DNA of 39,538 nucleotides from Bacteroidia bacterium. Lineage in GTDB: Bacteria > Bacteroidota > Bacteroidia > Bacteroidales > Azobacteroidaceae. Positions 17,911-26,356 of this stretch are shown one piece after another. A model generated the notes under the pieces. That model had not been told where the DNA came from, did no database searches, and saw nothing but the letters and a program-made list of their open reading frames with translations. The DNA is taken from contig BNXY01000023.1 in assembly GCA_025999935.1 (NCBI GenBank), forward strand, positions 1 to 39,538. The letters are read 5' to 3'. Position 1 is the first letter of the stretch, and each line of letters begins with the position of its first letter. A program made the translations under genes and the position numbers.

Positions 17911-18196
17911 TTATTAATAAATCAAATACTGATTGATTTTGAGATTGATTCGCCTCCAATGGAAAATTGTATAACACAAATACCTTTTTTAAAGTATAAT
18001 AAGCGCCTGTTTCCAAATTTTTTATCTCGAAAGTTTTAAAGATTTCATCTTTCTCTACCCTAAGGCTTGAGGATTTGATTAGCACATCTCCTCCAAGTTC
18101 CGGATGGTTTTCAAAATGTCGTTTTTCTATCATATCTTGTGAAAAGACAGACGAATAAACGAAAAAACTCAAAATAAAAATCACTAAATTTTTCAT
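17882..18196 (-). CDS. Small exported protein of unknown function
   Basis: 104 residues from the ATG at 18196; the longer frame from a TTG at 18259 would put 21 residues before an obvious signal peptide (MKNLVIFILSFFVYSSVFSQ), so the ATG is preferred. The mature part of about 84 residues has no cysteines apart from one near the end and no motif I know; it is rich in charged residues with alternating beta-like segments (VLIKSSSLRVEKDEIFKTFE). It is followed after 50 bases by the T9SS cargo gene on the same strand and belongs to the block inserted between rpsN and rpsH. The C-terminal five codons lie in a perfect inverted repeat, so the true C-terminus may have been altered by it. Confidence 0.6.
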   Translation of the reverse strand: MKNLVIFILSFFVYSSVFSQDMIEKRHFENHPELGGDVLIKSSSLRVEKDEIFKTFEIKNLETGAYYTLKKVFVLYNFPLEANQSQNQSVFDLLINEYSMLCYV

Positions 18197-18435
18197 ACGG
18201 CAATACTTTAAATTATTAATAGAGGCTTTTAATAATATAATTTTTTCAACAAAAGCCAAAGTTCTTAATTAAACGCTGTCAAAAATCGCTTAAAGTTATA
18301 TATTATTTTTGGATTGGTAATCAAATATTTAGTTAATTCTTTTTTTGAGGCGCCGACAAAATAATATTTAGCGAACATAGTTGTTTTGATTTTAAAAAGT
18401 TTTGTGCTTTTTTTGCTTTAATTACAAACAAAACA
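18197..18435. other. AT-rich non-coding stretch
   Basis: This stretch lies between the small exported protein and the terminator of the membrane-protein gene. I see no ORF with coding character and no convincing TAnnTTTG / TTG promoter on the minus strand, although a promoter for the two exported-protein genes would be expected here. Confidence 0.4.
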
Positions 18436-18469
18436 AGCAGGAAGAAAATTTTCAAATCTTCTCCCTGCT
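18436..18469 (-). terminator. Rho-independent terminator after the S10-to-rpsN unit
   Basis: On the minus strand the arms 18469-18456 and 18449-18436 form a 14-bp stem with two G-U wobbles and a 6-base loop, followed by TGTTTTGTTTGT. It lies 25 bases after the stop of the small membrane protein that trails rpsN, and should end or weaken the transcript coming from rpsJ. Confidence 0.7.
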
Positions 18470-18494
18470 CGATTTTCTTTTGCAGAAACGCTCT

Positions 18495-18716
18495 TTATAA
18501 ATTTATAAACCCACGATTCCCCTTATGAATTGTTTTTCCTTTATAAAACTTCATAAAAGAACCACCAAGAGTCAGCCATACACCTGCTATAACAAAAATG
18601 ATCCACAATGAAACAAATGAATCTGCATTATCTAAATGAAGCATCATATAAATAAATGACACAAGCATAATAATAATGCCTAAGCAAAGATACAAGTTAC
18701 TTACTACTCTTTTCAT
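18495..18716 (-). CDS. Small two-helix membrane protein
   Basis: 73 residues, ATG start, 22 bases after the rpsN stop, so almost certainly read from the S10 transcript. Two hydrophobic helices are clear: about residues 8-28 (LYLCLGIIIMLVSFIYMMLH) and 34-55 (FVSLWIIFVIAGVWLTLGG), with a basic C-terminal tail (KFYKGKTIHKGNRGF) that would face the cytoplasm. No family is recognised. A strong terminator follows. It is the first gene of the block that separates rpsN from rpsH. Confidence 0.65.
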   Translation of the reverse strand: MKRVVSNLYLCLGIIIMLVSFIYMMLHLDNADSFVSLWIIFVIAGVWLTLGGSFMKFYKGKTIHKGNRGFINL

Positions 18717-18738
18717 AATTCATACTTTATAATTATTC

Positions 18739-19008
18739 TTACCAGCTCGCTTTTTTCAATCCCGGGATTAATCCGGCAGAAGCCATTTCGCGTAATTGAA
18801 TACGGGAAATACCGAACTGACGAACGTATCCTTTCGGACGGCCTGTAATTTTGCAACGGTTGTGCAAACGAACAGGAGACGCATTTTTAGGCAAAGCCTG
18901 CAAAGCTTCGTAATTGCCTTCTTTCTTCAACTGCTCTCTTTTGGCAGCATATTTGGCAACTAATTTTGCACGCTTTACTTCGCGGGCTTTCATTGATTCT
19001 TTAGCCAT
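18739..19008 (-). CDS. rpsN: 30S ribosomal protein S14 (zinc-free type)
   Basis: 89 residues, ATG start. Late-binding small-subunit head protein. The C-terminal RNA-binding part ([40 protein letters not shown]) is clear. The paired CxxC zinc ligands of the short S14 form are missing, so this is the zinc-independent form. It follows rplE with a 1-base gap. Instead of rpsH the next gene is a small membrane protein. Confidence 0.97.
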   Translation of the reverse strand: MAKESMKAREVKRAKLVAKYAAKREQLKKEGNYEALQALPKNASPVRLHNRCKITGRPKGYVRQFGISRIQLREMASAGLIPGLKKASW

Positions 19009-19009
19009 A

Positions 19010-19570
19010 TTATTGTTCTTTTTTAGCGTTTTTAAAAGGTAAGCCGAATTCTCTCAAAAGAGCATAACCTTCTTCATCTGTTTTCGCAGAAGTTACAAAG
19101 GTAATATTCATTCCCAATATTTTCGTTATATTATCGATATTAATTTCAGGAAAAATAATTTGTTCTTGAATACCAAGGGTATAATTACCTCTTCCGTCCA
19201 ATTTACTTTCGATACCTTTGAAGTCGCGGATACGCGGTAAAGCCACGCGAACCAGACGTTCGAGAAATTCGTACATTTGTTCGCGGCGCAAGGTAACCAT
19301 CGCACCGATAGGCATTTTTCTACGAAGTTTGAAATTCGAAATATCCTTTTTCGAGATCGTTGCTACGGCTTTTTGACCGGTAATTGTAGTCAGTTCCTGA
19401 ATAGCTACATCAACAATTTTTTTGTCGGCTACTGCGGCTCCCAAGCCCTGATTGATTACTATTTTCTTTAACACAGGAACTTGCATTACAGAGCTGTAAT
19501 TAAACTCTTTGATTAACGCAGGTACAATTTTTTCCTGATATTCTTTTTTTAGATTCGCTGTATTGCTCAT
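19010..19570 (-). CDS. rplE: 50S ribosomal protein L5
   Basis: 186 residues, ATG start. Binds 5S rRNA and P-site tRNA. Typical segments are [39 protein letters not shown] and [19 protein letters not shown]. The start overlaps the rplX stop by one base (TAATG), and a GGGGAGG ribosome-binding sequence lies at 19581-19587 on the minus strand. Confidence 0.98.
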   Translation of the reverse strand: MSNTANLKKEYQEKIVPALIKEFNYSSVMQVPVLKKIVINQGLGAAVADKKIVDVAIQELTTITGQKAVATISKKDISNFKLRRKMPIGAMVTLRREQMYEFLERLVRVALPRIRDFKGIESKLDGRGNYTLGIQEQIIFPEINIDNITKILGMNITFVTSAKTDEEGYALLREFGLPFKNAKKEQ

Positions 19571-19890
19571 TATTTGATTTCCTCCCCTGATTTTTTAGAA
19601 TAACGAACCAATACTCCTTTGGTGTTCAATTTGCGACCGATACGGGTAGGTTTTCCTGATTTAGGATCCAATACGTTCAGGTTTGAAATATGAACAGGAG
19701 CTTCTTTTTTCTGAAATCCTCCCTGAGGATTTTTCGCATTCGGTTTGGTGGATTTCGACACCATATTAATACCTTCAACAAGGGCGCGTTGTTTTTCGAT
19801 ATATACTTTCAGTACACGTCCTGTCTTGCCTTTGTCTTCGCCGGCATTAACATAAACCGTATCACCTTTTTTAATGTGTAATTTACTCAT
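19570..19890 (-). CDS. rplX: 50S ribosomal protein L24
   Basis: 106 residues, ATG start. Assembly-initiating protein with a KOW motif at the N-terminus ([20 protein letters not shown]). The rest ([36 protein letters not shown]) is standard. It lies 21 bases after rplN and overlaps rplE by one base. Confidence 0.98.
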   Translation of the reverse strand: MSKLHIKKGDTVYVNAGEDKGKTGRVLKVYIEKQRALVEGINMVSKSTKPNAKNPQGGFQKKEAPVHISNLNVLDPKSGKPTRIGRKLNTKGVLVRYSKKSGEEIK

Positions 19891-19911
19891 TTGTTTCTAC
19901 AGTTATATTAA

Positions 19912-20277
19912 TTATAGCACTTCAGGCGCTAAAGACACGATTTTCATATTAACCGCACGAAGTTCACGGGCAACCGGTCCGAAGATACGGCTTCCGCGGA
20001 TTTCACCGGCATTGTTCAACAACACGCAAGCGTTGTCGTCAAAGCGGATGTAAGAACCGTCGGCGCGACGAATTTCTTTTTTCGTGCGTACAATAATCGC
20101 TTTCGATACTGCACCTTTTTTAACATCACTTGATGGGATAACATGTTTAACAGCTACGACAATTATATCCCCAACAGAAGCGTAACGTCTTCTGGTTCCG
20201 CCTAATACCCGGATACAAAGTACTTCTTTTGCTCCCGAATTATCGGCTACTGAAAGTCTGGATTCTTGTTGTATCAT
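19912..20277 (-). CDS. rplN: 50S ribosomal protein L14
   Basis: 121 residues, ATG start. Large-subunit protein at the subunit interface (bridges B5/B8). Diagnostic are [36 protein letters not shown] and the C-terminal [13 protein letters not shown]. It starts 2 bases after the rpsQ stop, in the order rpsQ-rplN-rplX. Confidence 0.98.
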   Translation of the reverse strand: MIQQESRLSVADNSGAKEVLCIRVLGGTRRRYASVGDIIVVAVKHVIPSSDVKKGAVSKAIIVRTKKEIRRADGSYIRFDDNACVLLNNAGEIRGSRIFGPVARELRAVNMKIVSLAPEVL

Positions 20278-20279
20278 AA

Positions 20280-20537
20280 TTATTTAGCTTTTTCAATGAT
20301 TTCCACTAAACGCCATCTCTTGGTTTTGCTCAAGGGACGAGTTTCCATGATTTTTACGGTATCACCGATATTGCATTCATTTTTTTCGTCATGAGCATGG
20401 AATTTTTTCGTTTTGTTCACGAATTTTCCGTAGATAGGGTGTTTTTCTTTCCATTTCACAGCAACAGTAATGGATTTATCCATTTTATTACTGGAAACGA
20501 CCCCAATTCTTTCTTTTCTTAAATTTCTTGTTTCCAT
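20280..20537 (-). CDS. rpsQ: 30S ribosomal protein S17
   Basis: 85 residues, ATG start. Primary-binding OB-fold protein of the small subunit. Signature: [20 protein letters not shown] near the N-terminus and [20 protein letters not shown] near the end. 13 bases after rpmC and 2 bases before rplN. Confidence 0.98.
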   Translation of the reverse strand: METRNLRKERIGVVSSNKMDKSITVAVKWKEKHPIYGKFVNKTKKFHAHDEKNECNIGDTVKIMETRPLSKTKRWRLVEIIEKAK

Positions 20538-20550
20538 TCAGTTGCTCGTT

Positions 20551-20748
20551 TTATTTGTTATTAAGTTCTCGTTGGCGCAATTCCGTTTTCATACGCGCTA
20601 TTTCCCTGCGTGATCGTGTAATCACCGAAGGATTATCCAAAGGAGAGATGCTGTGGTTGATTTTCTTCTGATCGTAAGCTTTTACTTCAACCTCTAATCG
20701 CTCTTTTAATTCTTGAGTAGATAAATCTCTGATTTCTGCAATTTTCAT
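20551..20748 (-). CDS. rpmC: 50S ribosomal protein L29
   Basis: 65 residues, ATG start. Two-helix protein at the peptide exit tunnel, part of the docking site for trigger factor and SRP. It begins MKIAEIRDLSTQELKERLEV and ends with the typical ITRSRREIARMKTELRQREL helix. 5 bases after rplP, 13 bases before rpsQ. Confidence 0.97.
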   Translation of the reverse strand: MKIAEIRDLSTQELKERLEVEVKAYDQKKINHSISPLDNPSVITRSRREIARMKTELRQRELNNK

Positions 20749-20753
20749 ATCGA

Positions 20754-21188
20754 TTACACAGTTTCATTGTTAAAATCATAATCATGCCTTACGACAAACT
20801 TCGTGGTAACAGGAAGTTTTTGAGCAGCAAGTCTCAAAGCTTCTTTTGCAACCTCAAACGATACTCCTTCTATTTCGAAAAGGATTCTTCCCGGGGTAAC
20901 GGGCGCTACGAATCCTTCCGGCGCTCCTTTACCTTTACCCATACGTACTTCTGCCGGTTTTTTGGTAATTGGTTTATCGGGGAAAATCCGCACCCAAACC
21001 TGACCTTGACGTTGCATGTAACGGGTTACGGCGATACGCGCAGCTTCAATCTGGCGACCTGTAATCCATTTGCATTGCAGTGTTTTTATACCAAAAGAAC
21101 CGAAAGCCAATTGATTGCCTCTACCGGCATTGCCTTTCATCCGGCCTTTTTGCGACCTTCTGAATTTTGTTTTTTTCGGTTGTAACAT
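20754..21188 (-). CDS. rplP: 50S ribosomal protein L16
   Basis: 144 residues, ATG start. Large-subunit protein at the A-site tRNA elbow. The N-terminus [20 protein letters not shown] and [20 protein letters not shown] are diagnostic, and the [20 protein letters not shown] block is intact. In most bacteria it directly follows rpsC; here a lipoprotein gene lies between, and a heptamer repeat (21193-21225) stands right before the start codon. Confidence 0.98.
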   Translation of the reverse strand: MLQPKKTKFRRSQKGRMKGNAGRGNQLAFGSFGIKTLQCKWITGRQIEAARIAVTRYMQRQGQVWVRIFPDKPITKKPAEVRMGKGKGAPEGFVAPVTPGRILFEIEGVSFEVAKEALRLAAQKLPVTTKFVVRHDYDFNNETV

Positions 21189-21192
21189 TTTT

Positions 21193-21225
21193 ATTAAATT
21201 AAAAATTAAAAATTAAAAATTAAAT
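21193..21225. repeat. Heptanucleotide repeat upstream of rplP
   Basis: About four copies of a TTAAAAA-type unit with period 7, ending 4 bases from the rplP start codon on the minus strand. No second inverted arm is obvious here. It lies in the gap between the inserted lipoprotein gene and rplP. Confidence 0.75.
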
Positions 21226-21258
21226 ATGGGTAACGGCCATCTTTATTTTTTAATATAT

Positions 21259-21978
21259 TCATTCAAATATTTTTGTTATGGTGGGTGTAAACACCCTGCC
21301 ATCGTTTACTTTGATGGTCACTGTCAGTTCGTGCTCTTTAGATAGAGTGGGGCTCTGTTCAAAAGACAAAACACCTACTACTCTAAACGTTACTAATTCT
21401 GCTAAAACAAAATCAGATGGAATACTTTCTGAAAGTTTTACATCTATAGGATGATACTCATTTTTTCCCTTGGAGTATAAATTAAGTCCATTATTAATAA
21501 AATTCTCAGGAATATCACTATCCCAATCAAACAGGCTATTATAGCCACCAATAAAATACTTGCTCAAAGAGGTTGACATAAATCTTATGATATTATTCAA
21601 AGATGAATTCGCAAGATGCTGTTCATCAAAATCTTTATTGCTAATGATATCAATAGAAACTACATCTCCCTTAAAATTAATACCCCAATTAGGAACTGCT
21701 ATAAAATCCCTTTTTTGATTATAATTTATATCATTGTGAATCAAACATAAATTATCAAATAACTCTTTTTTCTCGCCTGTCGATTTATAGCTGCAAGCAG
21801 CTTTTTGACCGACACCTACAATAAGAATATTACCAGTATTACTAATTTCTAAATCTAATTTATCATAATCATAGTATTCTGTAATGTATGAACGGAACAC
21901 TTCATGTTCCACCTTATCACAATTATTATAAATTAGTAACACCAGAACTAATAGGTAATATGGTAATATCTTATTCAT
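21259..21978 (-). CDS. Probable lipoprotein of unknown function inserted between rpsC and rplP
   Basis: 239 residues from the ATG at 21978; a TTG 12 bases further up is in frame but offers nothing. The N-terminus is a hydrophobic signal ending at a Cys (YYLLVLVLLIYNNCDKVE), so a lipoprotein is likely although the lipobox is not ideal. The rest is a predicted soluble domain with several beta-rich stretches (LEISNTGNILIVGVGQKAAC, GVLSFEQSPTLSKEHELTVT) and two further cysteines that could pair. I do not recognise the family. Base composition is visibly more AT-rich than the ribosomal genes on both sides. It is on the operon strand, with about 70 bases on either side and no promoter or terminator that I could find, so it is probably co-transcribed. 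Confidence 0.65.
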   Translation of the reverse strand: MNKILPYYLLVLVLLIYNNCDKVEHEVFRSYITEYYDYDKLDLEISNTGNILIVGVGQKAACSYKSTGEKKELFDNLCLIHNDINYNQKRDFIAVPNWGINFKGDVVSIDIISNKDFDEQHLANSSLNNIIRFMSTSLSKYFIGGYNSLFDWDSDIPENFINNGLNLYSKGKNEYHPIDVKLSESIPSDFVLAELVTFRVVGVLSFEQSPTLSKEHELTVTIKVNDGRVFTPTITKIFE

Positions 21979-22047
21979 TGCTAATTTCAATTATTTAGGG
22001 TTACCATAAGTAATTACACTAAATCCCCTAGTACATTTCCTAATTAA

Positions 22048-22851
22048 TTATTTTCTGTCTCTGGAACCACGGCGATCATTTGAACGACCTCCACGATCGC
22101 CTCTGTCGCGGCGGTCGCCTCTGTCGTTTCTATCGCGACGATCGCCTCTATCGCCTCTGTCTCCTCTATCGCTGCTGCGACCGCCTTGTTCTTTTGAACC
22201 GGCAAATTGCGGAGAAAGGTCTTTTTTTCCATATATTTCGCCACGGCAAATCCATACTTTGATACCTAACAGACCTACTTTGGTCAATGCTTCGCCCAAA
22301 GCGTAGTCGATATCGGCGCGTAAAGTATGTAAAGGCGTTCTTCCTTCTTTATACATTTCGGAACGAGCCATTTCAGCACCGTTCAAACGACCGGAAATTT
22401 GGATTTTGATACCTTCGGCGCCCATCCGCATCGTGGATGCGATAGCGGTTTTGATGGCGCGGCGGTAAGCCATTTTGCCTTCCAGCTGACGGGCGATGTT
22501 GTTTGCCACAATCACGGCGTCCAATTCAGGTCTTTTTACTTCAAAGATATTGATTTGGATTTCCTTGTCGGTAATCTTTTTCAATTCTTCTTTCAGTTTA
22601 TCGACTTCTTGTCCTCCTTTACCGATGATGATACCCGGACGAGCCGTGCACACGGTAATGGTAACTAATTTCAATGTACGTTCAATAACGATGCGAGATA
22701 CACTTGCTTTGGCGAGACGGGCATTCAAATATTTACGGATTTTGCTGTCTTCATACAAAGTATCGCCATAATTATTGCCTCCGTACCAATTTGAATCCCA
22801 TCCGCGGATGATTCCCAAACGATTACTTATCGGATTTACTTTTTGTCCCAT
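22048..22851 (-). CDS. rpsC: 30S ribosomal protein S3 with RGD-rich tail
   Basis: 267 residues, ATG start; about 30 longer than in E. coli. Small-subunit head protein at the mRNA entrance. The KH domain ([19 protein letters not shown]) and C-terminal S3 domain ([20 protein letters not shown]) are normal. From about residue 222 a tail of some 45 residues consists almost only of Arg, Asp, Gly, Ser and Asn, in repeated RGD and DRGDR units. It should be flexible and strongly basic with alternating charge, extending from the mRNA entry side. It follows rplV by 7 bases; the lipoprotein gene follows it. Confidence 0.97.
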   Translation of the reverse strand: MGQKVNPISNRLGIIRGWDSNWYGGNNYGDTLYEDSKIRKYLNARLAKASVSRIVIERTLKLVTITVCTARPGIIIGKGGQEVDKLKEELKKITDKEIQINIFEVKRPELDAVIVANNIARQLEGKMAYRRAIKTAIASTMRMGAEGIKIQISGRLNGAEMARSEMYKEGRTPLHTLRADIDYALGEALTKVGLLGIKVWICRGEIYGKKDLSPQFAGSKEQGGRSSDRGDRGDRGDRRDRNDRGDRRDRGDRGGRSNDRRGSRDRK

Positions 22852-22858
22852 TTAGCAA

Positions 22859-23263
22859 TTAATTTTGTTTTTCAGTTTTTGTATCTACAAACAACGTTAC
22901 GTGGTTTGAACGTTTGCGTACCCGGTAGCCTCTTCCTTGAGGAGCCGGACGCATTCTTTTCAGCATGGTTGCTGAATCCACGTTTATCGATGTTACATAT
23001 AATTCACCACTTTCTGCTTTCTTTTCGTTCTTTTCTTCCCAGTTAGCGATAGCTGAACGAAGCAGTTTTTCTACTTTTGCAGAAGCTTCTTTATTTGAAA
23101 ATTTCAAAACACCCAAGGCACGGAAAACTTCCATTCCACGAATCATGTCTGCTACCAGACGCATTTTGCGGGGAGAAGTCGGCACATTCCGCAATTTTGC
23201 GAAATATTGGCTCTTTAGAGCTTCTTTTCTTTGTTCTGCTGATATTCTTTTTCTAGCACCCAT
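22859..23263 (-). CDS. rplV: 50S ribosomal protein L22
   Basis: 134 residues, ATG start. Lines the peptide exit tunnel through its beta-hairpin. Signature segments are [20 protein letters not shown] and the hairpin region [20 protein letters not shown]. 6 bases after rpsS and 7 before rpsC, standard S10-operon order. Confidence 0.98.
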   Translation of the reverse strand: MGARKRISAEQRKEALKSQYFAKLRNVPTSPRKMRLVADMIRGMEVFRALGVLKFSNKEASAKVEKLLRSAIANWEEKNEKKAESGELYVTSINVDSATMLKRMRPAPQGRGYRVRKRSNHVTLFVDTKTEKQN

Positions 23264-23269
23264 AATTTT

Positions 23270-23539
23270 TTACTTTTTCTTGTTACCGGCATGACCACGG
23301 AATTGGCGGGTAGGAGAAAATTCGCCTAACTTATGTCCAACCATGTTTTCCGTAACATACACAGGAATAAATTTATTACCATTGTGAACTGCAACGGTAT
23401 GCCCGACAAAGTCAGGCGAAATCATTGAAGCTCTTGCCCAAGTTTTTACAACAGATTTTTTACCTGTTTCATTCATAGTCAGAATTTTCTTTTCCAACTT
23501 GATATTAATATAAGGGCCTTTTTTTAATGAACGACTCAT
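23270..23539 (-). CDS. rpsS: 30S ribosomal protein S19
   Basis: 89 residues, ATG start. Small-subunit head protein, complexed with S13. Begins [19 protein letters not shown] and contains [20 protein letters not shown] and [19 protein letters not shown]. 22 bases after rplB. Confidence 0.98.
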   Translation of the reverse strand: MSRSLKKGPYINIKLEKKILTMNETGKKSVVKTWARASMISPDFVGHTVAVHNGNKFIPVYVTENMVGHKLGEFSPTRQFRGHAGNKKK

Positions 23540-23561
23540 AATTTACTCTTATTTAATCAGG

Positions 23562-24386
23562 TTATTTTTTTCTTCTTTCAATAATATACTTCGAAGAGTG
23601 TTTCTTCGGCGCTCTTGTTTTCAAGCCCTTAGAATACAATCCCTTGCGAGATCTCGGATGACCTCCTGAAGCGCGGCCTTCGCCACCACCCATCGGGTGA
23701 TCGACAGGGTTCATAACAACGCCACGAACACGTGGACGACGTCCCAACCATCTTGTACGACCTGCTTTACCTGATTTTTCCAAAGCATGATCTGAGTTGC
23801 CCACACTACCAATAGTAGCTTTACAAGCAGAAAGTATTTTACGTGTTTCGCCCGACGGCATTTTGATGATTGCATAATCACCTTCACGTGAAACTACTTG
23901 AGCGAATGCTCCTGCAGAACGAACCATTTTAGCTCCTTGTCCCGGACGTAATTCAATGTTGTGAATTACAGTACCCAGGGGGATGTTAGCCAAAGGAAGC
24001 GCATTGCCTATTTCCGGCGCTACACCGCTTCCCGAAATCACTGTCTGGTTTACTTCCAATCCGTTGGGCGCAATGATATAGGTTTTTGCTCCATCGGCGT
24101 AAAACAACAATGCAATGCGAGCCGAACGGTTAGGATCGTACTCGATTGTTTTCACTGTTGCAGGAATACCATCTTTGTTTCTCTTGAAATCGATCAATCT
24201 GAATTTACGTTTGTGGCCTCCACCAATCTGACGCATCGTCCGATGGCCTTCAGCATTACGTCCACCCGATTTGTATTTACCGAAAACAAGAGATTTTTCC
24301 GGTACGCTAGCAGTGATTTCACTAAATGTACCGATAATCTTGTGTCTTTGCCCCGGTGTTGTGGGCTTTAATTTTCTTATTCCCAT
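23562..24386 (-). CDS. rplB: 50S ribosomal protein L2
   Basis: 274 residues, ATG start. Core large-subunit protein needed for subunit joining and close to the peptidyl-transferase centre. The conserved C-terminal block [20 protein letters not shown] with its essential His is present, and [20 protein letters not shown] marks the N-terminal RNA-binding part. The 85-base gap to rplW is mostly heptamer repeat. Confidence 0.98.
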   Translation of the reverse strand: MGIRKLKPTTPGQRHKIIGTFSEITASVPEKSLVFGKYKSGGRNAEGHRTMRQIGGGHKRKFRLIDFKRNKDGIPATVKTIEYDPNRSARIALLFYADGAKTYIIAPNGLEVNQTVISGSGVAPEIGNALPLANIPLGTVIHNIELRPGQGAKMVRSAGAFAQVVSREGDYAIIKMPSGETRKILSACKATIGSVGNSDHALEKSGKAGRTRWLGRRPRVRGVVMNPVDHPMGGGEGRASGGHPRSRKGLYSKGLKTRAPKKHSSKYIIERRKK

Positions 24387-24394
24387 TATTATTT

Positions 24395-24468
24395 AATTGA
24401 GAATTGAGAATTGAGAATTGAGAATTGAGAGCTTTTCATTCTCCATTCTCCATTCTCCATTTTCAATT
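24395..24468. repeat. Heptanucleotide inverted array in the rplW-rplB gap
   Basis: 24395-24430 is five copies of a GAATTGA-type unit; 24437-24468 is three copies of ATTCTCC followed by ATTTTCAATT. The two arms are roughly inverted copies of each other, so the RNA between rplW and rplB could form a long AU-rich stem. The array nearly fills the gap and ends 3 bases from the rplW stop codon. Confidence 0.85.
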
Positions 24469-24471
24469 CGA

Positions 24472-24765
24472 TTAGATGTTACTAAAGAAATCAATTTGTT
24501 CGCCTTCTTTCAATGTTACGATTGCTTTTTTGAAAGCGGCTTCTTTTCCGTTTACAACTCCTGATTTTGTGTATCTCGACTTCCGTTTGCCGTCGTAGTT
24601 CATCGTATTGATTTTCACTACGGTAACGCCATAAAGGTCTTCGATAGCAGCTTTGATCTCCAACTTGTTAGCATCGGGAGATACGCGGAAACCCACACGA
24701 TTAGGTTTTTTTTCTGTAATCTGTGTTTGTTTTTCCGTTACGATAGGTTTAATGATAATTCCCAT
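24472..24765 (-). CDS. rplW: 50S ribosomal protein L23
   Basis: 97 residues, ATG start. Exit-tunnel protein that docks trigger factor and SRP. Begins MGIIIKPIVTEKQTQITEK and contains RVSPDANKLEIKAAIEDLYG. An exact AAGGAGG ribosome-binding sequence (24774-24780, minus strand) lies 8 bases upstream of the ATG. 18 bases after rplD. Confidence 0.98.
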   Translation of the reverse strand: MGIIIKPIVTEKQTQITEKKPNRVGFRVSPDANKLEIKAAIEDLYGVTVVKINTMNYDGKRKSRYTKSGVVNGKEAAFKKAIVTLKEGEQIDFFSNI

Positions 24766-24783
24766 TGTTTGTTCCTCCTTTTA

Positions 24784-25404
24784 TTAAAAGTTATTCAAAG
24801 CCGTTACCGTACTTTCCAATACTACCAAGTGGGCGGCATCCAATACCTTGTAGGTATTCAGTTCGGAAACAGTTATTACATTTGCCTTTTGCACATTGCG
24901 CGCCGACAAGTAAATATTCTCGTTATTCTCCGGGGTTACCAGCAATAATTTCTTACCGGCTATTTTCAAATTCTTAGCTAAAGCCAAAAATTCTTTGGTT
25001 TTCGGAGTTTCGAAAGTAAAATCTTCTACCACGGTAATCGCTTCTTGTTGTACTTTATACGACAAAGCGGATTTACGTGCCAAAGCTTTTTCTTTTTTGT
25101 TGAGTTTAAATTCATAATCTCTTGGTTTAGGACCGAATACTCTGGCTCCACCAACCAATAAGGGAGAATTAATATCGCCGCGACGAGCGCCGCCACCGCC
25201 TTTTTGCTTGCCTAATTTGCGGGTGCTTCCCGACATTTCGCTTCTTTCTTTGGATTTAGCTGTTCCCTGACGTTTATTGGCAAGATGTTGTTTCACATCT
25301 AAATAAATAACGTGGTCGTTAGGTTCAATTCCAAATACGCCATCTTTCAAAGTTACCTTTTTTCCGGTATCTTCTCCTTTAATGTTATATACGTTTACTT
25401 CCAT
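24784..25404 (-). CDS. rplD: 50S ribosomal protein L4
   Basis: 206 residues, ATG start overlapping the rplC stop by one base (TAATG). Large-subunit protein whose loop reaches the exit tunnel ([20 protein letters not shown]). In E. coli L4 also represses the S10 operon. The C-terminal globular part ([18 protein letters not shown]) is complete. Confidence 0.98.
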   Translation of the reverse strand: MEVNVYNIKGEDTGKKVTLKDGVFGIEPNDHVIYLDVKQHLANKRQGTAKSKERSEMSGSTRKLGKQKGGGGARRGDINSPLLVGGARVFGPKPRDYEFKLNKKEKALARKSALSYKVQQEAITVVEDFTFETPKTKEFLALAKNLKIAGKKLLLVTPENNENIYLSARNVQKANVITVSELNTYKVLDAAHLVVLESTVTALNNF

Positions 25405-26018
25405 TATTTTTGAACTATTACGATTGAACCTTTCGCACCCGGTACAGAGCCTTTGACCAAAATCAAATTGTGTTCCGGCAATAATTTAATCACTTCCAAG
25501 TTTTGAGCGGTAACTCTCTCATCGCCCATGTGTCCGCCCATGCGTGTTCCTTTGAACACTTTGGCAGGATACGAACAAGCGCCGATAGAACCCGGATGAC
25601 GTTGACGGTCACTCTGTCCCAAGGTTGCTTCACCTACTCCTTTGAATCCGTGGCGTCTCACAACACCTTGAAATCCTTTACCTTTAGATGTTCCAATAAC
25701 ATCTACATACTGTTCGCCGTCGAAATATTCGACGGTAATTACATCTCCGGGGTTATACGCCCCTTGTCCTTTGAACTCGGCCAAGTGTCTCTTGGGAGTT
25801 ACTCCTGCTTTTTTGAAGTGTCCTTGTTCAGGTTTAGAAGTATGTTTCTCCTTTTTGTCCTGAAATCCTAATTGAACAGCTTCGTAACCGTCTTTTTCAA
25901 CGGTTTTCACTTGAGTAACCACACAAGGACCTACTTCGATAACAGTGCATGGAAGATTTTTTCCATCAGCGCTGAAAACGGATGTCATTCCGATTTTTTT
26001 TCCAATTAATCCTGGCAT
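25404..26018 (-). CDS. rplC: 50S ribosomal protein L3
   Basis: 204 residues, ATG start. Early assembly protein whose extension reaches the peptidyl-transferase centre: [20 protein letters not shown] and [19 protein letters not shown] are diagnostic. Begins [20 protein letters not shown]. 23 bases after rpsJ. Confidence 0.98.
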   Translation of the reverse strand: MPGLIGKKIGMTSVFSADGKNLPCTVIEVGPCVVTQVKTVEKDGYEAVQLGFQDKKEKHTSKPEQGHFKKAGVTPKRHLAEFKGQGAYNPGDVITVEYFDGEQYVDVIGTSKGKGFQGVVRRHGFKGVGEATLGQSDRQRHPGSIGACSYPAKVFKGTRMGGHMGDERVTAQNLEVIKLLPEHNLILVKGSVPGAKGSIVIVQK

Positions 26019-26041
26019 TTCACTTTTTGTTATTAATAATA

Positions 26042-26347
26042 CTATACTTTAATCTCTACTTCTACGCCGCTCGGCAATTCCAATTTCATCAAGGCGTCAA
26101 CGGTTTTTGCAGTGGAACTGTAAATGTCGATCAATCTTTTGTAAGACGCCAATTCAAATTGTTCGCGCGATTTTTTGTTTACGAATGTGGCACGGTTTAC
26201 CGTAAAAATACGTTTGTGCGTGGGTAATGGAATCGGGCCGCTTACTACGGCGCCGGTGGCTTTTACCGTTTTTACGATTTTTTCGGCTGATTTGTCAACC
26301 AAACTGTAATCGTAGGATTTTAATTTAATTCTAATTTTTTGGCTCAT
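26042..26347 (-). CDS. rpsJ: 30S ribosomal protein S10
   Basis: 101 residues, ATG start. Small-subunit head protein, also NusE in antitermination. Begins [20 protein letters not shown] and contains [20 protein letters not shown]. First gene of the S10 unit. It is separated from fusA by 543 bases holding a terminator, a promoter and a leader of about 145 bases. Confidence 0.98.
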   Translation of the reverse strand: MSQKIRIKLKSYDYSLVDKSAEKIVKTVKATGAVVSGPIPLPTHKRIFTVNRATFVNKKSREQFELASYKRLIDIYSSTAKTVDALMKLELPSGVEVEIKV

Positions 26348-26356
26348 TGCTTTTTT

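Noticed and set aside
20784..21185. 133-codon plus-strand frame
   Set aside because: Complete antisense shadow of rplP, with no coding features of its own.
22044..22244. 66-codon frame rich in Ala, Glu and Ile
   Set aside because: It is the shifted reading of the repetitive S3 tail codons, not a gene.
23961..24371. 136-codon plus-strand frame
   Set aside because: Antisense shadow of rplB.
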